In this document: positions 43,686 to 52,911 of the stretch, one piece after another
Numbering within the stretch: position 1 is the first letter of the stretch
Layout: every line of letters starts with the position of its first letter
Source of the DNA: CAZSLO01 sp964608025
Lineage (GTDB): Bacteria; Chloroflexota; Dehalococcoidia; Lucifugimonadales; CAJWER01
NCBI GenBank assembly: GCA_964608025.1
Contig: CAZSLO010000006.1
Coordinates: 62,001 to 126,000 of the forward strand
Direction: 5' to 3'
DNA: 64,000 nucleotides
Made by a program: the position numbers and the translations under genes
Notes under the pieces: generated by a model
What the model was told of the DNA's origin: nothing
Databases searched by the model: none
The model's input: the letters and a program-made list of their open reading frames with translations, nothing else

Positions 43686-45143
43686 ATGAAAACTAATACT
43701 GTAGACTTTAAACAAGTCATCCTTTCCCTACAAGAGGTCGTCGGGAACGATTATGTTATACACCGACCTGAGGATCTCATTGTCTTTGAGTACGACGGAT
43801 CAGTAGACAAGGCCATCCCACAAATGGTCGTACTTCCAGCAAACACGGAGCAAGTTTCAAAGGTAGTCAGTATCGCATCCTGTAATAATTTACCCATCGT
43901 GGCAAGAGGAGCAGGAACTGGTTTAAGCGGGGGTGCAGTACCAGAAAAAGGAGGTATCGTCCTTGCACTTACGAGGATGAAACAGATCCTAGATATAGAC
44001 GTAGAGAATCAAATCGCAGTCGTCGAGCCCGGTGTAGTGAATTTAGACATCACAAAGGTAGCTTCTAAACACGGCCTCTATTATGCACCTGATCCATCCA
44101 GCCAACAAGTATGCACTATAGGCGGCAACATCGCTGAGAATTCTGGTGGCCCACACTGCTTAGCATATGGAGTCACAACAAATCATGTCTTGGGAATGGA
44201 GGTTGTACTTGCCGATGGCTCAATTAACTGGTTGGGAGGCAATACAAGAGAAACACACGGCTATGACCTACGTGGAATAGTAATTGGATCAGAGGGAACT
44301 TTGGCAGTGGCTACAAAAATAGTTATACGGCTGCTAAGACAACCCGAGGCAATACGCACATTGTTGGCTGTTTACGAAGATATCGCCGATGCAAGTGCGG
44401 CTGTATCTGGAATTATCGGTGCTGGGATAGTTCCTGCTGCTATAGAGATGATGGACCGACTGTGCATCGAAGCGACCGAACCCGCAGTGAAGGCTGGATA
44501 TCCCCAAGAAGCCGCAGCTGTTCTACTAGTGGAAGTAGACGGTCTACTAGAAGCCGTGAATGAGGAATCAGAAGAGGTCAAACGTATATGCGAAAACCAT
44601 AATCCGATGGAAATCCGTACCGCAGCAAATAGCGATGAACGCGAAAAATTATGGAAAGGGCGCAAGGGTGTACTCGGAGCATTGGGGCGGCTAGCTCCAA
44701 ACTATTATCTTGTAGATGGCACAATCCCGAGGACGCAATTACTAAAAGTACTGAATCGTATTGGTGAAATATCAGACAAGTACCGGCTTCCAATAGCCAA
44801 TCTTTTGCATGCGGGGGATGGCAACCTCCATCCTTCTGTCCTATTTGACGAGCGTAAATCTGACGAATTAGAACGGGCCATGGCTGCAGGCGGAGAAATA
44901 CTTAAACTATGTGTTGATTCCGGTGGAGTCTTATCTGGAGAACACGGCATTGGTATTGAGAAACAAGAATATATGCCACTAATGTTTACTGAAGACGATA
45001 TGGATGCTATGGCTAAACTAGGATATGCGTTCGGGTCTAAAAATATATTTAACCCAGGTAAAATCTTCCCAACAGGCTCCCAAAATTTACATGTCTCACA
45101 CTCAGCAGCTGTTGCCAAAACAGGTCCAGGCGCATATATCTAA
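43686..45143 (+). CDS. glcD: Glycolate oxidase FAD-linked subunit GlcD
   Basis: FAD-binding catalytic subunit of glycolate (or D-lactate/2-hydroxyacid) oxidase, oxidising glycolate to glyoxylate. The 485-aa protein has the PCMH/VAO FAD domain with PIVARGAGTGLSGGAVP, DPSSQQVCTIGGNIAENSGG (split) and GSEGTLAVATKI, and the C-terminal FAD-linked oxidase domain ending LLHAGDGNLHPSVLFD, SGGVLSGEHGIGIEKQEYM and FNPGKIFP. The start is ATG 43686; the in-frame TTG at 43647 would add 13 residues unlike the family. It begins the operon glcD-glcE-glcF, with a 9-nt gap to glcE. Confidence 0.92.
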   Translation: MKTNTVDFKQVILSLQEVVGNDYVIHRPEDLIVFEYDGSVDKAIPQMVVLPANTEQVSKVVSIASCNNLPIVARGAGTGLSGGAVPEKGGIVLALTRMKQILDIDVENQIAVVEPGVVNLDITKVASKHGLYYAPDPSSQQVCTIGGNIAENSGGPHCLAYGVTTNHVLGMEVVLADGSINWLGGNTRETHGYDLRGIVIGSEGTLAVATKIVIRLLRQPEAIRTLLAVYEDIADASAAVSGIIGAGIVPAAIEMMDRLCIEATEPAVKAGYPQEAAAVLLVEVDGLLEAVNEESEEVKRICENHNPMEIRTAANSDEREKLWKGRKGVLGALGRLAPNYYLVDGTIPRTQLLKVLNRIGEISDKYRLPIANLLHAGDGNLHPSVLFDERKSDELERAMAAGGEILKLCVDSGGVLSGEHGIGIEKQEYMPLMFTEDDMDAMAKLGYAFGSKNIFNPGKIFPTGSQNLHVSHSAAVAKTGPGAYI

Positions 45144-45152
45144 AGATACGCT

Positions 45153-46484
45153 ATGGACTACAAATCTGTTAATAAGACCTCTCAATCTGTCCTTCAAATG
45201 ACTACACCTAGGGAAGCCGAAAAATACAGTATTGATGGATTGAATGCCAGTTTCATCGCCCGTCCAGCAAACATTACAGACATATGTGAATCTCTAAAAT
45301 TCGCCGCCCAAGATAATCTTGCAATTACTCCTTGGGGGGGTGGTACCCGAATAACCCTTGGCAATGTTCCGAAAAAGCTGGATATGATACTGGAAACCAC
45401 TCGATTAGATAAAATTATTGATCATACTCCAGGTGACTTGACAGCCACCGTCCAAGCCGGAATCACGATCTCCGACTTACAAAAATCCCTTGGAAAACAT
45501 GGGCAATTTCTACCGATAGATCCCCCCTTGGCAAACCGGGCTACCCTAGGCGGCACCTTAGCTGTAGGTACAAGTGGGCCTTTCAAATGGCAGTACGGCA
45601 GTCTCCGCGATACAGTGATAGGTATAAAAATTATCAACGCCAACGGCATCCTTACCAAAAGTGGGGGTCAAGTCGTAAAAAACGTTAGTGGATATGATAT
45701 GTCTAGACTACATATTGGTGGTCTAGGAACACTTGGTGTTATCGCTGAAGCTTCACTAAAACTAACGCCACTGCCCTTGCAGGAAACGACATTGATCTCA
45801 GATTTCACATCGTTAAATTCGTGTTTCAATGCTGCACTCGAAATCTTTAAAAGTAGCTTAATGCCATTAGCGATTACCGTTATTAACTCAGAAGCCAACT
45901 CGAGAATGGGAAGCATAGAATCCCAGGGCCCCTGGACCTTATTAGTTAGATTAGGAGGTAGGCTTCTAACATTACAACGGATGATCACCGACAGCAGAAA
46001 TATTATTCACAATAATGATTTCAGCCAAGAAACCATGATAAATTCAGATTCTTCAATACCTGTATGGAAATCACTAAGTGACTTTGGATGGGATGAGGGA
46101 ACGCAACCAACTTTAGGCATTCGAGTCAACGTTTTACCGTCGACTATCCCATCATTAATAAAAGAACTGGTACGCCTATATGGAAAAAATAGGATCCCTC
46201 CGGCAATTGTTGCTCATCCGGCACATGGAACCATCTTGGTTTCATGGTTCACAAACGATCACACAGAAACAGATAGTACTATTGAGAATCTCATCGAAAA
46301 AACCAAGACTTTGGTCTCTCGATCAGGTGGAAATATAGTAGTAGAACATGTGCCCCTTGTTACTAAATCACGAATAGATGTCTGGGGAGATATAGACCAC
46401 CCGCAATCCGTTGTACAAGGATTAAAAACACAATACGATCCAAACAATCTACTCAATCCCGGAAGATTTGTGAGCGACAGATAA
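45153..46484 (+). CDS. glcE: Glycolate oxidase FAD-binding subunit GlcE
   Basis: Second flavin subunit of the glycolate oxidase complex, 443 aa (longer than the roughly 350 aa of E. coli GlcE). FAD-binding motifs are TPWGGGTRITLGN, LTATVQAGITISDLQ, LATLGGTLAVGTSGP-like (ANRATLGGTLAVGTSG) and KNVSGYDMSRLHIGGLGTLGVI. The C-terminal end YDPNNLLNPGRFV is the usual close of the family. The gene's stop overlaps the GlcF start by one base (TAATG). It needs GlcD and GlcF to reduce quinone. Confidence 0.88.
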   Translation: MDYKSVNKTSQSVLQMTTPREAEKYSIDGLNASFIARPANITDICESLKFAAQDNLAITPWGGGTRITLGNVPKKLDMILETTRLDKIIDHTPGDLTATVQAGITISDLQKSLGKHGQFLPIDPPLANRATLGGTLAVGTSGPFKWQYGSLRDTVIGIKIINANGILTKSGGQVVKNVSGYDMSRLHIGGLGTLGVIAEASLKLTPLPLQETTLISDFTSLNSCFNAALEIFKSSLMPLAITVINSEANSRMGSIESQGPWTLLVRLGGRLLTLQRMITDSRNIIHNNDFSQETMINSDSSIPVWKSLSDFGWDEGTQPTLGIRVNVLPSTIPSLIKELVRLYGKNRIPPAIVAHPAHGTILVSWFTNDHTETDSTIENLIEKTKTLVSRSGGNIVVEHVPLVTKSRIDVWGDIDHPQSVVQGLKTQYDPNNLLNPGRFVSDR

Positions 46485-47791
46485 TGGCATCCTCTCAGAA
46501 CCATCTTTTAACCGAAATGTTTCTCGGCCCAGATGCCCCCAATGAGGAAGATTTATACAAATGTGTCCACTGCGGGTTCTGTCTTCAGGCCTGTCCTACT
46601 TATGTTGAAACAGGTCTTGAGACAGAATCTCCCAGAGGCAGGATCGCTTTAATGAAAGCTGTAAAGGAGAAACGGGTACCATTAGGGCCTACCGTCTCAA
46701 AACATTGGGATTTGTGCATACAATGCCGGGCCTGCGAGTCGGCTTGCCCCTCTGGGGTTCCATATGGGCGTCTTATCGAAGCCACAATGGCTGAGGTTGA
46801 GCGCCAAAGGAAAGTACCACTACTATACCGTTTTCTAACCAAACTTTTAATGCAACGTATTCTTCCCCACCAACGACGTCTCAGTATGCTCGCTCTCGGA
46901 CTTCGTTTTTACCAGATTAGCGGACTTCAGTCTGCCGTACGGAAAACTGGTGTCTTGAAACTATTTTCAAAAACCCTTGCGGATTTGGAGTTAAGTTCTC
47001 CAGCTATCCCTGCTAAAACCTTCAGGGCTCGTGATCAAATTATCCCAGCCATTGGAGAAATGAGATCCAGGGTAGCGTTGCTATCTGGTTGTGTAATGCC
47101 GTTAGTTCACGGTGCACAGATGGAAGCAGTAACAAGAGTTTTGGCCCGGAATGGCTGTGAAGTTATTGTAAATAGCGATCAGGCTTGTTGTGGGGCAATA
47201 AGTTCTCACATTGGGGATTTAGATGTTACTCGAGATTTGGCACGTCGCAATATCGAAGCCTTCCTTAGTACACCAGTAGACGCCATAGTAGTAGCATCTG
47301 CAGGATGCGGTTCAAGGATGAAAGAGTACGGTCATCTTCTAAGAGATGATTCGGAATATTCAGACAAAGCATCCCAAATGAGTGGCCTGGTGAAAGACAT
47401 CCATGAATTCCTCGCTGACTTGCCTTTAGTACCTCCCTCTGGAAAACTGCCATACCGAGTCACGTATCAAGATTCATGCCACCTCTCCCATGCGCAACTC
47501 ATAAAAAAGGCCCCTAGGGAACTACTACAATCCATCCCAGAACTAGAACTCATCGAAATGCCAAACTCTGATATGTGCTGTGGTGCCGGTGGTACGTATA
47601 CAATCACTCAACGCGATTTTTCACTTCGTGTCCTGAATACTAAAATGGACAATGTTCTCTCAACTGAAGCTGAAATAATAGCCACTGCAAACCCAGGGTG
47701 TGTTTTACAATTTAACCTAGGTTCTCAGATATTCGGTCCTGACATAAAAGTTCGTTATGTGATTGACCTACTCGACGAAGCTTATAAATAG
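46484..47791 (+). CDS. glcF: Glycolate oxidase iron-sulfur subunit GlcF
   Basis: Electron-transfer subunit with two 4Fe-4S ferredoxin motifs: C27-x2-C30-x2-C33-x3-C37-P and C78-x2-C81-x2-C84-x3-C88-P. Two CCG domains follow, marked by SDQACCGAISSHIG and SDMCCGAGGTYT with preceding GCVMP and QDSCHLSHAQ, which hold further clusters or heme-like redox sites. The 435-aa length is complete. Its presence next to glcD and glcE makes a full membrane-linked glycolate oxidase likely. The alternative is a related 2-hydroxyacid or lactate oxidase. Confidence 0.92.
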   Translation: MASSQNHLLTEMFLGPDAPNEEDLYKCVHCGFCLQACPTYVETGLETESPRGRIALMKAVKEKRVPLGPTVSKHWDLCIQCRACESACPSGVPYGRLIEATMAEVERQRKVPLLYRFLTKLLMQRILPHQRRLSMLALGLRFYQISGLQSAVRKTGVLKLFSKTLADLELSSPAIPAKTFRARDQIIPAIGEMRSRVALLSGCVMPLVHGAQMEAVTRVLARNGCEVIVNSDQACCGAISSHIGDLDVTRDLARRNIEAFLSTPVDAIVVASAGCGSRMKEYGHLLRDDSEYSDKASQMSGLVKDIHEFLADLPLVPPSGKLPYRVTYQDSCHLSHAQLIKKAPRELLQSIPELELIEMPNSDMCCGAGGTYTITQRDFSLRVLNTKMDNVLSTEAEIIATANPGCVLQFNLGSQIFGPDIKVRYVIDLLDEAYK

Positions 47792-47822
47792 ATAATAGAA
47801 GACTTAACACGGAGTGGCCTTC

Positions 47823-48614
47823 ATGGACCTAGGACTTACCGGGAAAGTCGCAATTATCACAGGTGGCAGCCAAGGCATAGGGAAAGCCACAGCCAGCGCA
47901 ATGGCCGCAGAAGGGGCTTTGGTCGTCATTTGTGCTCGGCGGTTAGATATCCTCGCAGGTGCTGCGGAAGACATTAAGATCCTCACCAACGGTGAGATCC
48001 TACCTGTGCAGGCCGATGTTACTGAACCTACACAAACCAAAAAACTTGTTGAAAAGACTATCAATACTTACGGCCGACTGGATATATTGGTAAACAATGC
48101 TGGGACTCGTGCGACTAGTCACTTCAGTGATCTTAATGACGAGGATTGGCAGAATGATCTAGATCTAAAATTATTTCCCGCAATCCGGTTATCTCGACTA
48201 GCGATACCTTACATGAAGCAATATGGCGATGGCCGTATAATCAATGTCACAAATCTTGGTGGGAGGTCTCCTGGGCCTAACTCGGTTCCTACATCTGTAA
48301 GTCGTGCCGCCGGCATAGCATTAACCAAAGCGATGTCAAAGGACTATGCTGCCGACAACATATTGATCAACACTGTCTGCATCGGCTGGATCAAAAGCAG
48401 TCAGCACGAACGACAATGGCTTGCTGAGAAACAACTAGATGAAAACTTGAGTCAAGATGATTTCTACAACAAAATGGCTACTGATATTCCCATCGGCCGG
48501 GTCGGGGAAACAGATGAAGCGGCCGCAGTTATCACCTTCTTGGCATCTTCGAGGGCCAGCTACATTACTGGCGTGGCAATCAATATCGACGGTGGTTTTT
48601 CAGCCATAATATAA
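47823..48614 (+). CDS. SDR-fold protein lacking the catalytic Ser-Tyr-Lys triad
   Basis: Short-chain dehydrogenase/reductase fold of 263 aa. Cofactor features are intact: IITGGSQGIGKA at 11-22 and NNAG at 91-94. Aligned on the FabG pattern, however, catalytic Ser becomes N144 (NVTN), Tyr becomes T157 and Lys becomes R161 (PTSVSRAAG where PYSASKAAL is usual); the 13-residue spacing between the Ser and Tyr positions is kept. It may bind NAD(P)(H) without classic reduction, or use other residues. The start is ATG 47823 with GGAG at 47811-47814; a GTG at 47814 overlaps that site. It follows glcF by 31 nt, so co-transcription is likely. Confidence 0.85.
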   Translation: MDLGLTGKVAIITGGSQGIGKATASAMAAEGALVVICARRLDILAGAAEDIKILTNGEILPVQADVTEPTQTKKLVEKTINTYGRLDILVNNAGTRATSHFSDLNDEDWQNDLDLKLFPAIRLSRLAIPYMKQYGDGRIINVTNLGGRSPGPNSVPTSVSRAAGIALTKAMSKDYAADNILINTVCIGWIKSSQHERQWLAEKQLDENLSQDDFYNKMATDIPIGRVGETDEAAAVITFLASSRASYITGVAINIDGGFSAII

Positions 48615-48620
48615 TTTTAG

Positions 48621-49709
48621 CTAGTCCCCGCCACCCACTTGGCCTCTTTGCCTAAGAGCGTGATCGATCAATACAAGAGCTACCATTGACTCAACCATAG
48701 GTACCGCCCGAGGTAACACACACGGATCGTGGCGCCCACGACCTTCTATCGTCGATGGATTCCCCTCAACATCGACCGTTTCCTGCTCTTGCATAATTGT
48801 TGCCACAGGCTTAAAAGCAGCCCTCAGCACAATTAATTCCCCTATGGAAATACCCCCCTGAATTCCCCCGGAATTATTGGTCCGGGTCCGAATTTTGCCA
48901 TCCCTGTTATAAAAAGGGTCATTGTGTTGTGATCCAGTCATGGTAACCCCGTCAAAGCCTGAACCAACCTCAAATCCTTTGCAAGCTGGTAATGAAAGAA
49001 TTCCTTTAGCCAAATCTGCCTCAAGCTTATCAAACACAGGCTCACCCCACCCAGCCGGAACTCCACGTGCAATCACCTCTACCACGCCTCCCAATGTATC
49101 GCCAGCCTTCCTCGCCTGTTCTATCCTTTTGATCATCCTCTCAGCTGTATCACTATCTGGACAGCGAACAATATTGGATTCAACATCATTTCGGCTAACA
49201 ACATTCATATCTATATCAGCTTTGAGTTCCCATATCTGTTTCACATAACCGATTATTTCTACCCCGTAGTCCCGTTTCAATAGTTTTTTAGCTATGGCCG
49301 CTGCCGCAACCCTACCAATCGTCTCTCTGGCACTAGCACGTCCACCACCCTTCCAGTTACGAATACCGTACTTAGCCTGGTAAGAATAATCAGCATGAGA
49401 TGGCCTGAATTTTGTGCGCATATGCTCATAATCTTTTCCACGAGCATCTGCATTCCACACACCTATAGTTATAGGTGTCCCCAAGGTGAGTCCATCGAAT
49501 ACACCAGAGAGAATTTCCGCTTTATCAGATTCTTTACGCTGGCTTACTATATGGCTTTGCCCAGGACGTCTCCGATCTAATTCCGGCTGTATGTCTTGGA
49601 CAGTTAATGGCAAGCCTGGCGGACATCCATCAACTACAACACCCACAGCATCTCCATGAGACTCACCCCAAGTAGTAACTCGAAACATATGGCCAAATGT
49701 ATTACCCAC
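48621..49709 (-). CDS. aroC: Chorismate synthase
   Basis: Converts 5-enolpyruvylshikimate-3-phosphate to chorismate with reduced FMN. The 362-aa protein has GNTFGHMFRVTTWGESHGDAVG at the N-terminus (signature GESHG), RRRPGQSHIVSQRKE, FRPSHADYSYQAKYG, GGGRASARETIGRVAA, SGGIQGGIS and GRHDPCVLPRAVP near the C-terminus. The start is GTG 49709, where homology begins, with GGAGG at 49721-49717 upstream; the TTG at 49724 overlaps that site. It converges on the SDR gene, with only 6 nt between the two ends. Confidence 0.95.
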   Translation of the reverse strand: MGNTFGHMFRVTTWGESHGDAVGVVVDGCPPGLPLTVQDIQPELDRRRPGQSHIVSQRKESDKAEILSGVFDGLTLGTPITIGVWNADARGKDYEHMRTKFRPSHADYSYQAKYGIRNWKGGGRASARETIGRVAAAAIAKKLLKRDYGVEIIGYVKQIWELKADIDMNVVSRNDVESNIVRCPDSDTAERMIKRIEQARKAGDTLGGVVEVIARGVPAGWGEPVFDKLEADLAKGILSLPACKGFEVGSGFDGVTMTGSQHNDPFYNRDGKIRTRTNNSGGIQGGISIGELIVLRAAFKPVATIMQEQETVDVEGNPSTIEGRGRHDPCVLPRAVPMVESMVALVLIDHALRQRGQVGGGD

Positions 49710-49774
49710 TGAGCTACCCTCCAATACGATAAAACCTTCAATTACATAAGATTATTGATGATCGCATGAAATTA

Positions 49775-49820
49775 TTTACGGTGTTACTATTACGATCTAA
49801 GATCATAGTAACACCGTAAA
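49775..49820. repeat. Perfect 16-bp inverted repeat (hairpin or operator)
   Basis: TTTACGGTGTTACTAT at 49775-49790 is the exact reverse complement of ATAGTAACACCGTAAA at 49805-49820. The 14-nt centre also contains GATCT/AGATC, so nearly the whole 46-nt unit can pair. There is no T-run on either side as needed for an intrinsic terminator. It could be a regulator site, cruciform or small-RNA stem. Confidence 0.7.
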
Positions 49821-49827
49821 GCTTATA

Positions 49828-49894
49828 GGGTCCGGGTCGAACACCTGCGAGCACCTTTCGCTTATGTGAATGAGAGTGCTCGCAGCCCGGACCC
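49828..49894. repeat. GC-rich compound inverted repeat (two-step stem)
   Basis: GGGTCCGGG (49828-49836) pairs with CCCGGACCC (49886-49894), and CTGCGAGCAC (49845-49854) pairs with GTGCTCGCAG (49876-49885). The right arms are adjacent while the left arms are separated by an 8-nt bulge; a 21-nt loop closes the stem. Its GC content is far above the flanks. It starts only 8 nt after the previous repeat. The shape suggests a folded RNA; the family is unknown. Confidence 0.65.
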
Positions 49895-50219
49895 CATATT
49901 TCCCAGTTTCAACTAATTGGTAAACTATCCAAATCAAGTCTATCCTGTAAGCTCACACCAGCCTGATCTAGCGTTCCCCAGCTATATTTTATTTATGCCA
50001 CACGGCTCAACTTTAATGCTGTTAAACTGCTAATAGGCATGGACGGGCAAACTGCCCACTACTGTCCAATACCTTAGCAACTGTGAAGTCGCATCGAACT
50101 CCTTTAAAACGGCAATCTGGTTTTCAGAGTTAAGACAGGCGAGGAACCGACCCACTTCCGAGTTCATTACATAATGATTTCAAGCATCTTCTCTTGAACC
50201 CATAGACGACTCCACTAAT

Positions 50220-51434
50220 ATGTTTGGTACCTGGAAATACACATTCAGAGCTCTTGAAAATCGAAACTTCCTTCGCCTTTGGATCAGCACGGTGTCTATG
50301 ATAGCTGGATACCAAATGCAGGGAATAGCACAAGGATACCTGGTCTACCACATGACCGGCTCTGCAAAGATCCTGAGCATTGTGGCCGGCAGTTCTGCTT
50401 TACCAGTGCTTGGCCTAGCACTAGTCGGGGGTGCAGTAGCCGATAGACTAAGACCCAAGATATTAATCCAATCCGGACAGGCCTTTTCGACCATTGCCGC
50501 CATATTTATTGCTGTATCAATCATGTTACAGACAATCACCTGGAAGCACCTCGTTTTCATCGCGCTGCTTCAGGGAATTATATGGTCCTTCCAAGGGCCA
50601 GCAAGGCAAGCTTTATTGCCTCAAATTTTAGACCGAGACAAGATATCAAATGCCATAGCCTTAATCTCCGCAGGAATGAGTGCCCCAGCGTTAATAGCAC
50701 CTGCAATTGCTGGTTTGATATACGCTTTGGTAGGTCCTGAAGGCGTGTATTTTATGGTTGCGGGCCTTGGTGTTCTTGCGGTAATGCTTTCGACCTCAAT
50801 ACAAGTGTCCTCGATATCCCAGCAGAGAAATCAAGGATCCATATTCACTGATATGAGAGTAGGTCTTTCATACATCTGGAGTAAAGATGTAATCAGATCA
50901 CTATTAATACTAGGATTCGTATTCATATTTTTCTCGGCTCCTCTACCTAACCTTCTCCCAATCCTTATTATGGATGTATACGGTCGTCAGGCAGAGGCAT
51001 TGGGATTGCTCGTATCAATGTCTGGTATTGGTGCCCTAGTAGGTACTCTTGTAATCGCATCTCTCCCCGAGAACAACCGGGGCTCCATATTCATCGGTGC
51101 AGGCTTCACCGTAGGCATCGCTTCGCTTATGATCGCCCTGCTCCCGTATTACGGAATAGGGCTCGTCATCATGGTCGGATTTGGTTTCGGTAGTGCCGTG
51201 GTATGGTCGCTAAATCAAGTACTAATTATGAGCCATGTAGAAGATAGTTTCCGTGGGCGAGTGATGAGTATATTCATGATTAACTTCGGTCTAACCCCAC
51301 TCGCCATATTACCAGCAGGCCTATTAGTTGATCTCTTTGGAATTTCCTGGGTTTTAGTTGGGGTCGGAATCCTAGTTATCGTGTTTGCTCTCGTAATAGC
51401 AAACACCTCAAATCATATCCGGAGCATCCAATAG
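50220..51434 (+). CDS. MFS transporter (EntS/MFS_3-like exporter), copy 1
   Basis: A 404-aa major facilitator superfamily protein with 12 predicted helices. The first cytoplasmic side shows RNFLRLWISTVSMIAGYQMQGIAQGYLVYHMTG, in part, typical of the MFS_3/EntS group of small-molecule exporters. The loop GGAVADRLRPKILIQSGQ holds the superfamily GxxaDrxxrk motif (between helices 2 and 3), and FRGRVMSIFMINFGLTPL marks helix 10. It is followed 43 nt later by a clear paralogue. The substrate is unknown. Confidence 0.82.
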   Translation: MFGTWKYTFRALENRNFLRLWISTVSMIAGYQMQGIAQGYLVYHMTGSAKILSIVAGSSALPVLGLALVGGAVADRLRPKILIQSGQAFSTIAAIFIAVSIMLQTITWKHLVFIALLQGIIWSFQGPARQALLPQILDRDKISNAIALISAGMSAPALIAPAIAGLIYALVGPEGVYFMVAGLGVLAVMLSTSIQVSSISQQRNQGSIFTDMRVGLSYIWSKDVIRSLLILGFVFIFFSAPLPNLLPILIMDVYGRQAEALGLLVSMSGIGALVGTLVIASLPENNRGSIFIGAGFTVGIASLMIALLPYYGIGLVIMVGFGFGSAVVWSLNQVLIMSHVEDSFRGRVMSIFMINFGLTPLAILPAGLLVDLFGISWVLVGVGILVIVFALVIANTSNHIRSIQ

Positions 51435-51477
51435 CCGCAGTTTGCGCTAATTGGAAGTCACAATGTAGACTTGCCAT

Positions 51478-52800
51478 ATGAATCCAGACGCCACGTCGGG
51501 TAATAACTCTTTATCCGACGAACCCACGGCGTCGCCAACCAAGACTGATAAAGATTCTAAAGCTGTCAAAACTATACGTTCGACTCCTAACATCAATTTC
51601 CTCGGCACATTTGCCTCTCTCAGCAATCGAAACTACTTATTCCTCTGGATTGGCATGCAATGTCTCATGGGTGGGATACAGATGCAGATGGTGGCCAGAG
51701 GATACCTAGTTTACGAACTAACTTCACGACCAGCACTACTCGGCATAGTGCACGGTGGATCTGCCATCCCTATCCTGATCTTGTCACTCTGGGGCGGAGC
51801 AATAGCTGACCGGATCGATCGAAAAAAAATAATCCAAGGCGGCCAAATCTTGAACGCAGGTATCGCCCTAGTCGTTTCGATACTTATTGCTACTGGACAA
51901 GTAACCTGGATTCATCTTCTGATAGCATCGATGATCCAAGGAGGTATGTGGTCATTCTTAATGCCAGCACGTCAGGCTATTATCCCGCAAATAGCAGGAC
52001 AGAAAAATCTGACTAATGCGCTTGCCATAAACGCCGCCGGAATGAGCGCAATGACATTGGTTTCTCCGGCCTTAGCAGGCATACTTTATGGGGCATTCAA
52101 TGCACAAGGCGCCTACTACGTGGTTACCGTAATGAGTCTGCTTGCATGCCTATTCACAAGTCTAGTCAAATACTCAGGCCAACAAACACCCGATACAAAC
52201 ACACGGATGAGTGCCCACATCAAAGAAGGTCTCAAATACATTTCCGCTAACCATCTCGTCTTGCTCCTTCTGATTATAGGCCTCACTACTACACTACTAG
52301 CAATGCCTTTCCGATTCTTGCTCCCGGTCTTTGTAGTGGATGTTTATGGTAAGGGCCCAGAGGCACTTGGACTCCTAAACAGCATAATTGGGGTAGGTTC
52401 TTTGGCAGGATCTATTTTCATCGCATCTCTTGGCAAATGGAGACGAGGCCTGTTACTTATTCTGGGATCCTTTATGTCTTGTTTCGGACTATTCCTCGTT
52501 GCAGCGTTTCCATTTTACATAGCCGCTGTATTCATTATGATCATACTCGGGCTCGGGGACGCAATTCGTCGAACGTTAAATCAGACACTCATATTAGAGA
52601 TAGTCGAGGATCAATACCGAGGTCGCGTTATGAGCGTATTCATGATGATCTTCGGCCTGATGCCTCTCGGAGTTGTACCTGGAGGCCTTGCCATTGAATT
52701 ACTCGGTGGCCAAGCAGCTATTGCCATACTTGCGGTTGGATTATTGATAGTCAGCGGACTACTCTTGATCACACAAAAACAGTTGAGGGAATTCCAATAG
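51478..52800 (+). CDS. MFS transporter (EntS/MFS_3-like exporter), copy 2
   Basis: A 440-aa paralogue of the preceding gene, with an extra N-terminal hydrophilic segment of about 35 residues rich in Ser, Thr and Asp. Shared motifs include RNYLFLWIGMQ, GGAIADRIDRKKIIQGGQ, QGGMWSFLMPARQAIIPQI and YRGRVMSVFMMIFGLMPLG. The two genes probably arose by tandem duplication and are likely expressed together. They could act separately on related substrates or form a pair; the sequence does not decide. Confidence 0.82.
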   Translation: MNPDATSGNNSLSDEPTASPTKTDKDSKAVKTIRSTPNINFLGTFASLSNRNYLFLWIGMQCLMGGIQMQMVARGYLVYELTSRPALLGIVHGGSAIPILILSLWGGAIADRIDRKKIIQGGQILNAGIALVVSILIATGQVTWIHLLIASMIQGGMWSFLMPARQAIIPQIAGQKNLTNALAINAAGMSAMTLVSPALAGILYGAFNAQGAYYVVTVMSLLACLFTSLVKYSGQQTPDTNTRMSAHIKEGLKYISANHLVLLLLIIGLTTTLLAMPFRFLLPVFVVDVYGKGPEALGLLNSIIGVGSLAGSIFIASLGKWRRGLLLILGSFMSCFGLFLVAAFPFYIAAVFIMIILGLGDAIRRTLNQTLILEIVEDQYRGRVMSVFMMIFGLMPLGVVPGGLAIELLGGQAAIAILAVGLLIVSGLLLITQKQLREFQ

Positions 52801-52911
52801 GATATTAGCAAGTCGTACAAAATACTCAGCTACCATTTAAGTAGTAGCATCAGACGCTATGCTACAATTCGCCGCCGGACGATATATTGACAACTACCTT
52901 GAGGAGAAACA

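Larger units (their letters stand above)
49710..50219. other. Long divergent intergenic region with hairpins
   Basis: About 0.5 kb between aroC and the first MFS gene without a credible protein gene. It contains the ribosome binding site of aroC, two large inverted-repeat elements (described separately), and a smaller hairpin at 50043-50069 (GGGCA-AAC-TGCCC within GGAC...GTCC). No tRNA or known riboswitch was recognised. Promoters for both flanking genes should lie here, but none is clear. Confidence 0.5.

Noticed and set aside
49775..49820. Intrinsic terminator
   Set aside because: The stem is strong, but neither strand has a T-run after it, and it lies in a divergent, not convergent, gene arrangement.
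49828..49894. tRNA gene
   Set aside because: The fragment GGTCGAAC resembles a T-loop, but there is no acceptor stem, anticodon arm or correct spacing.
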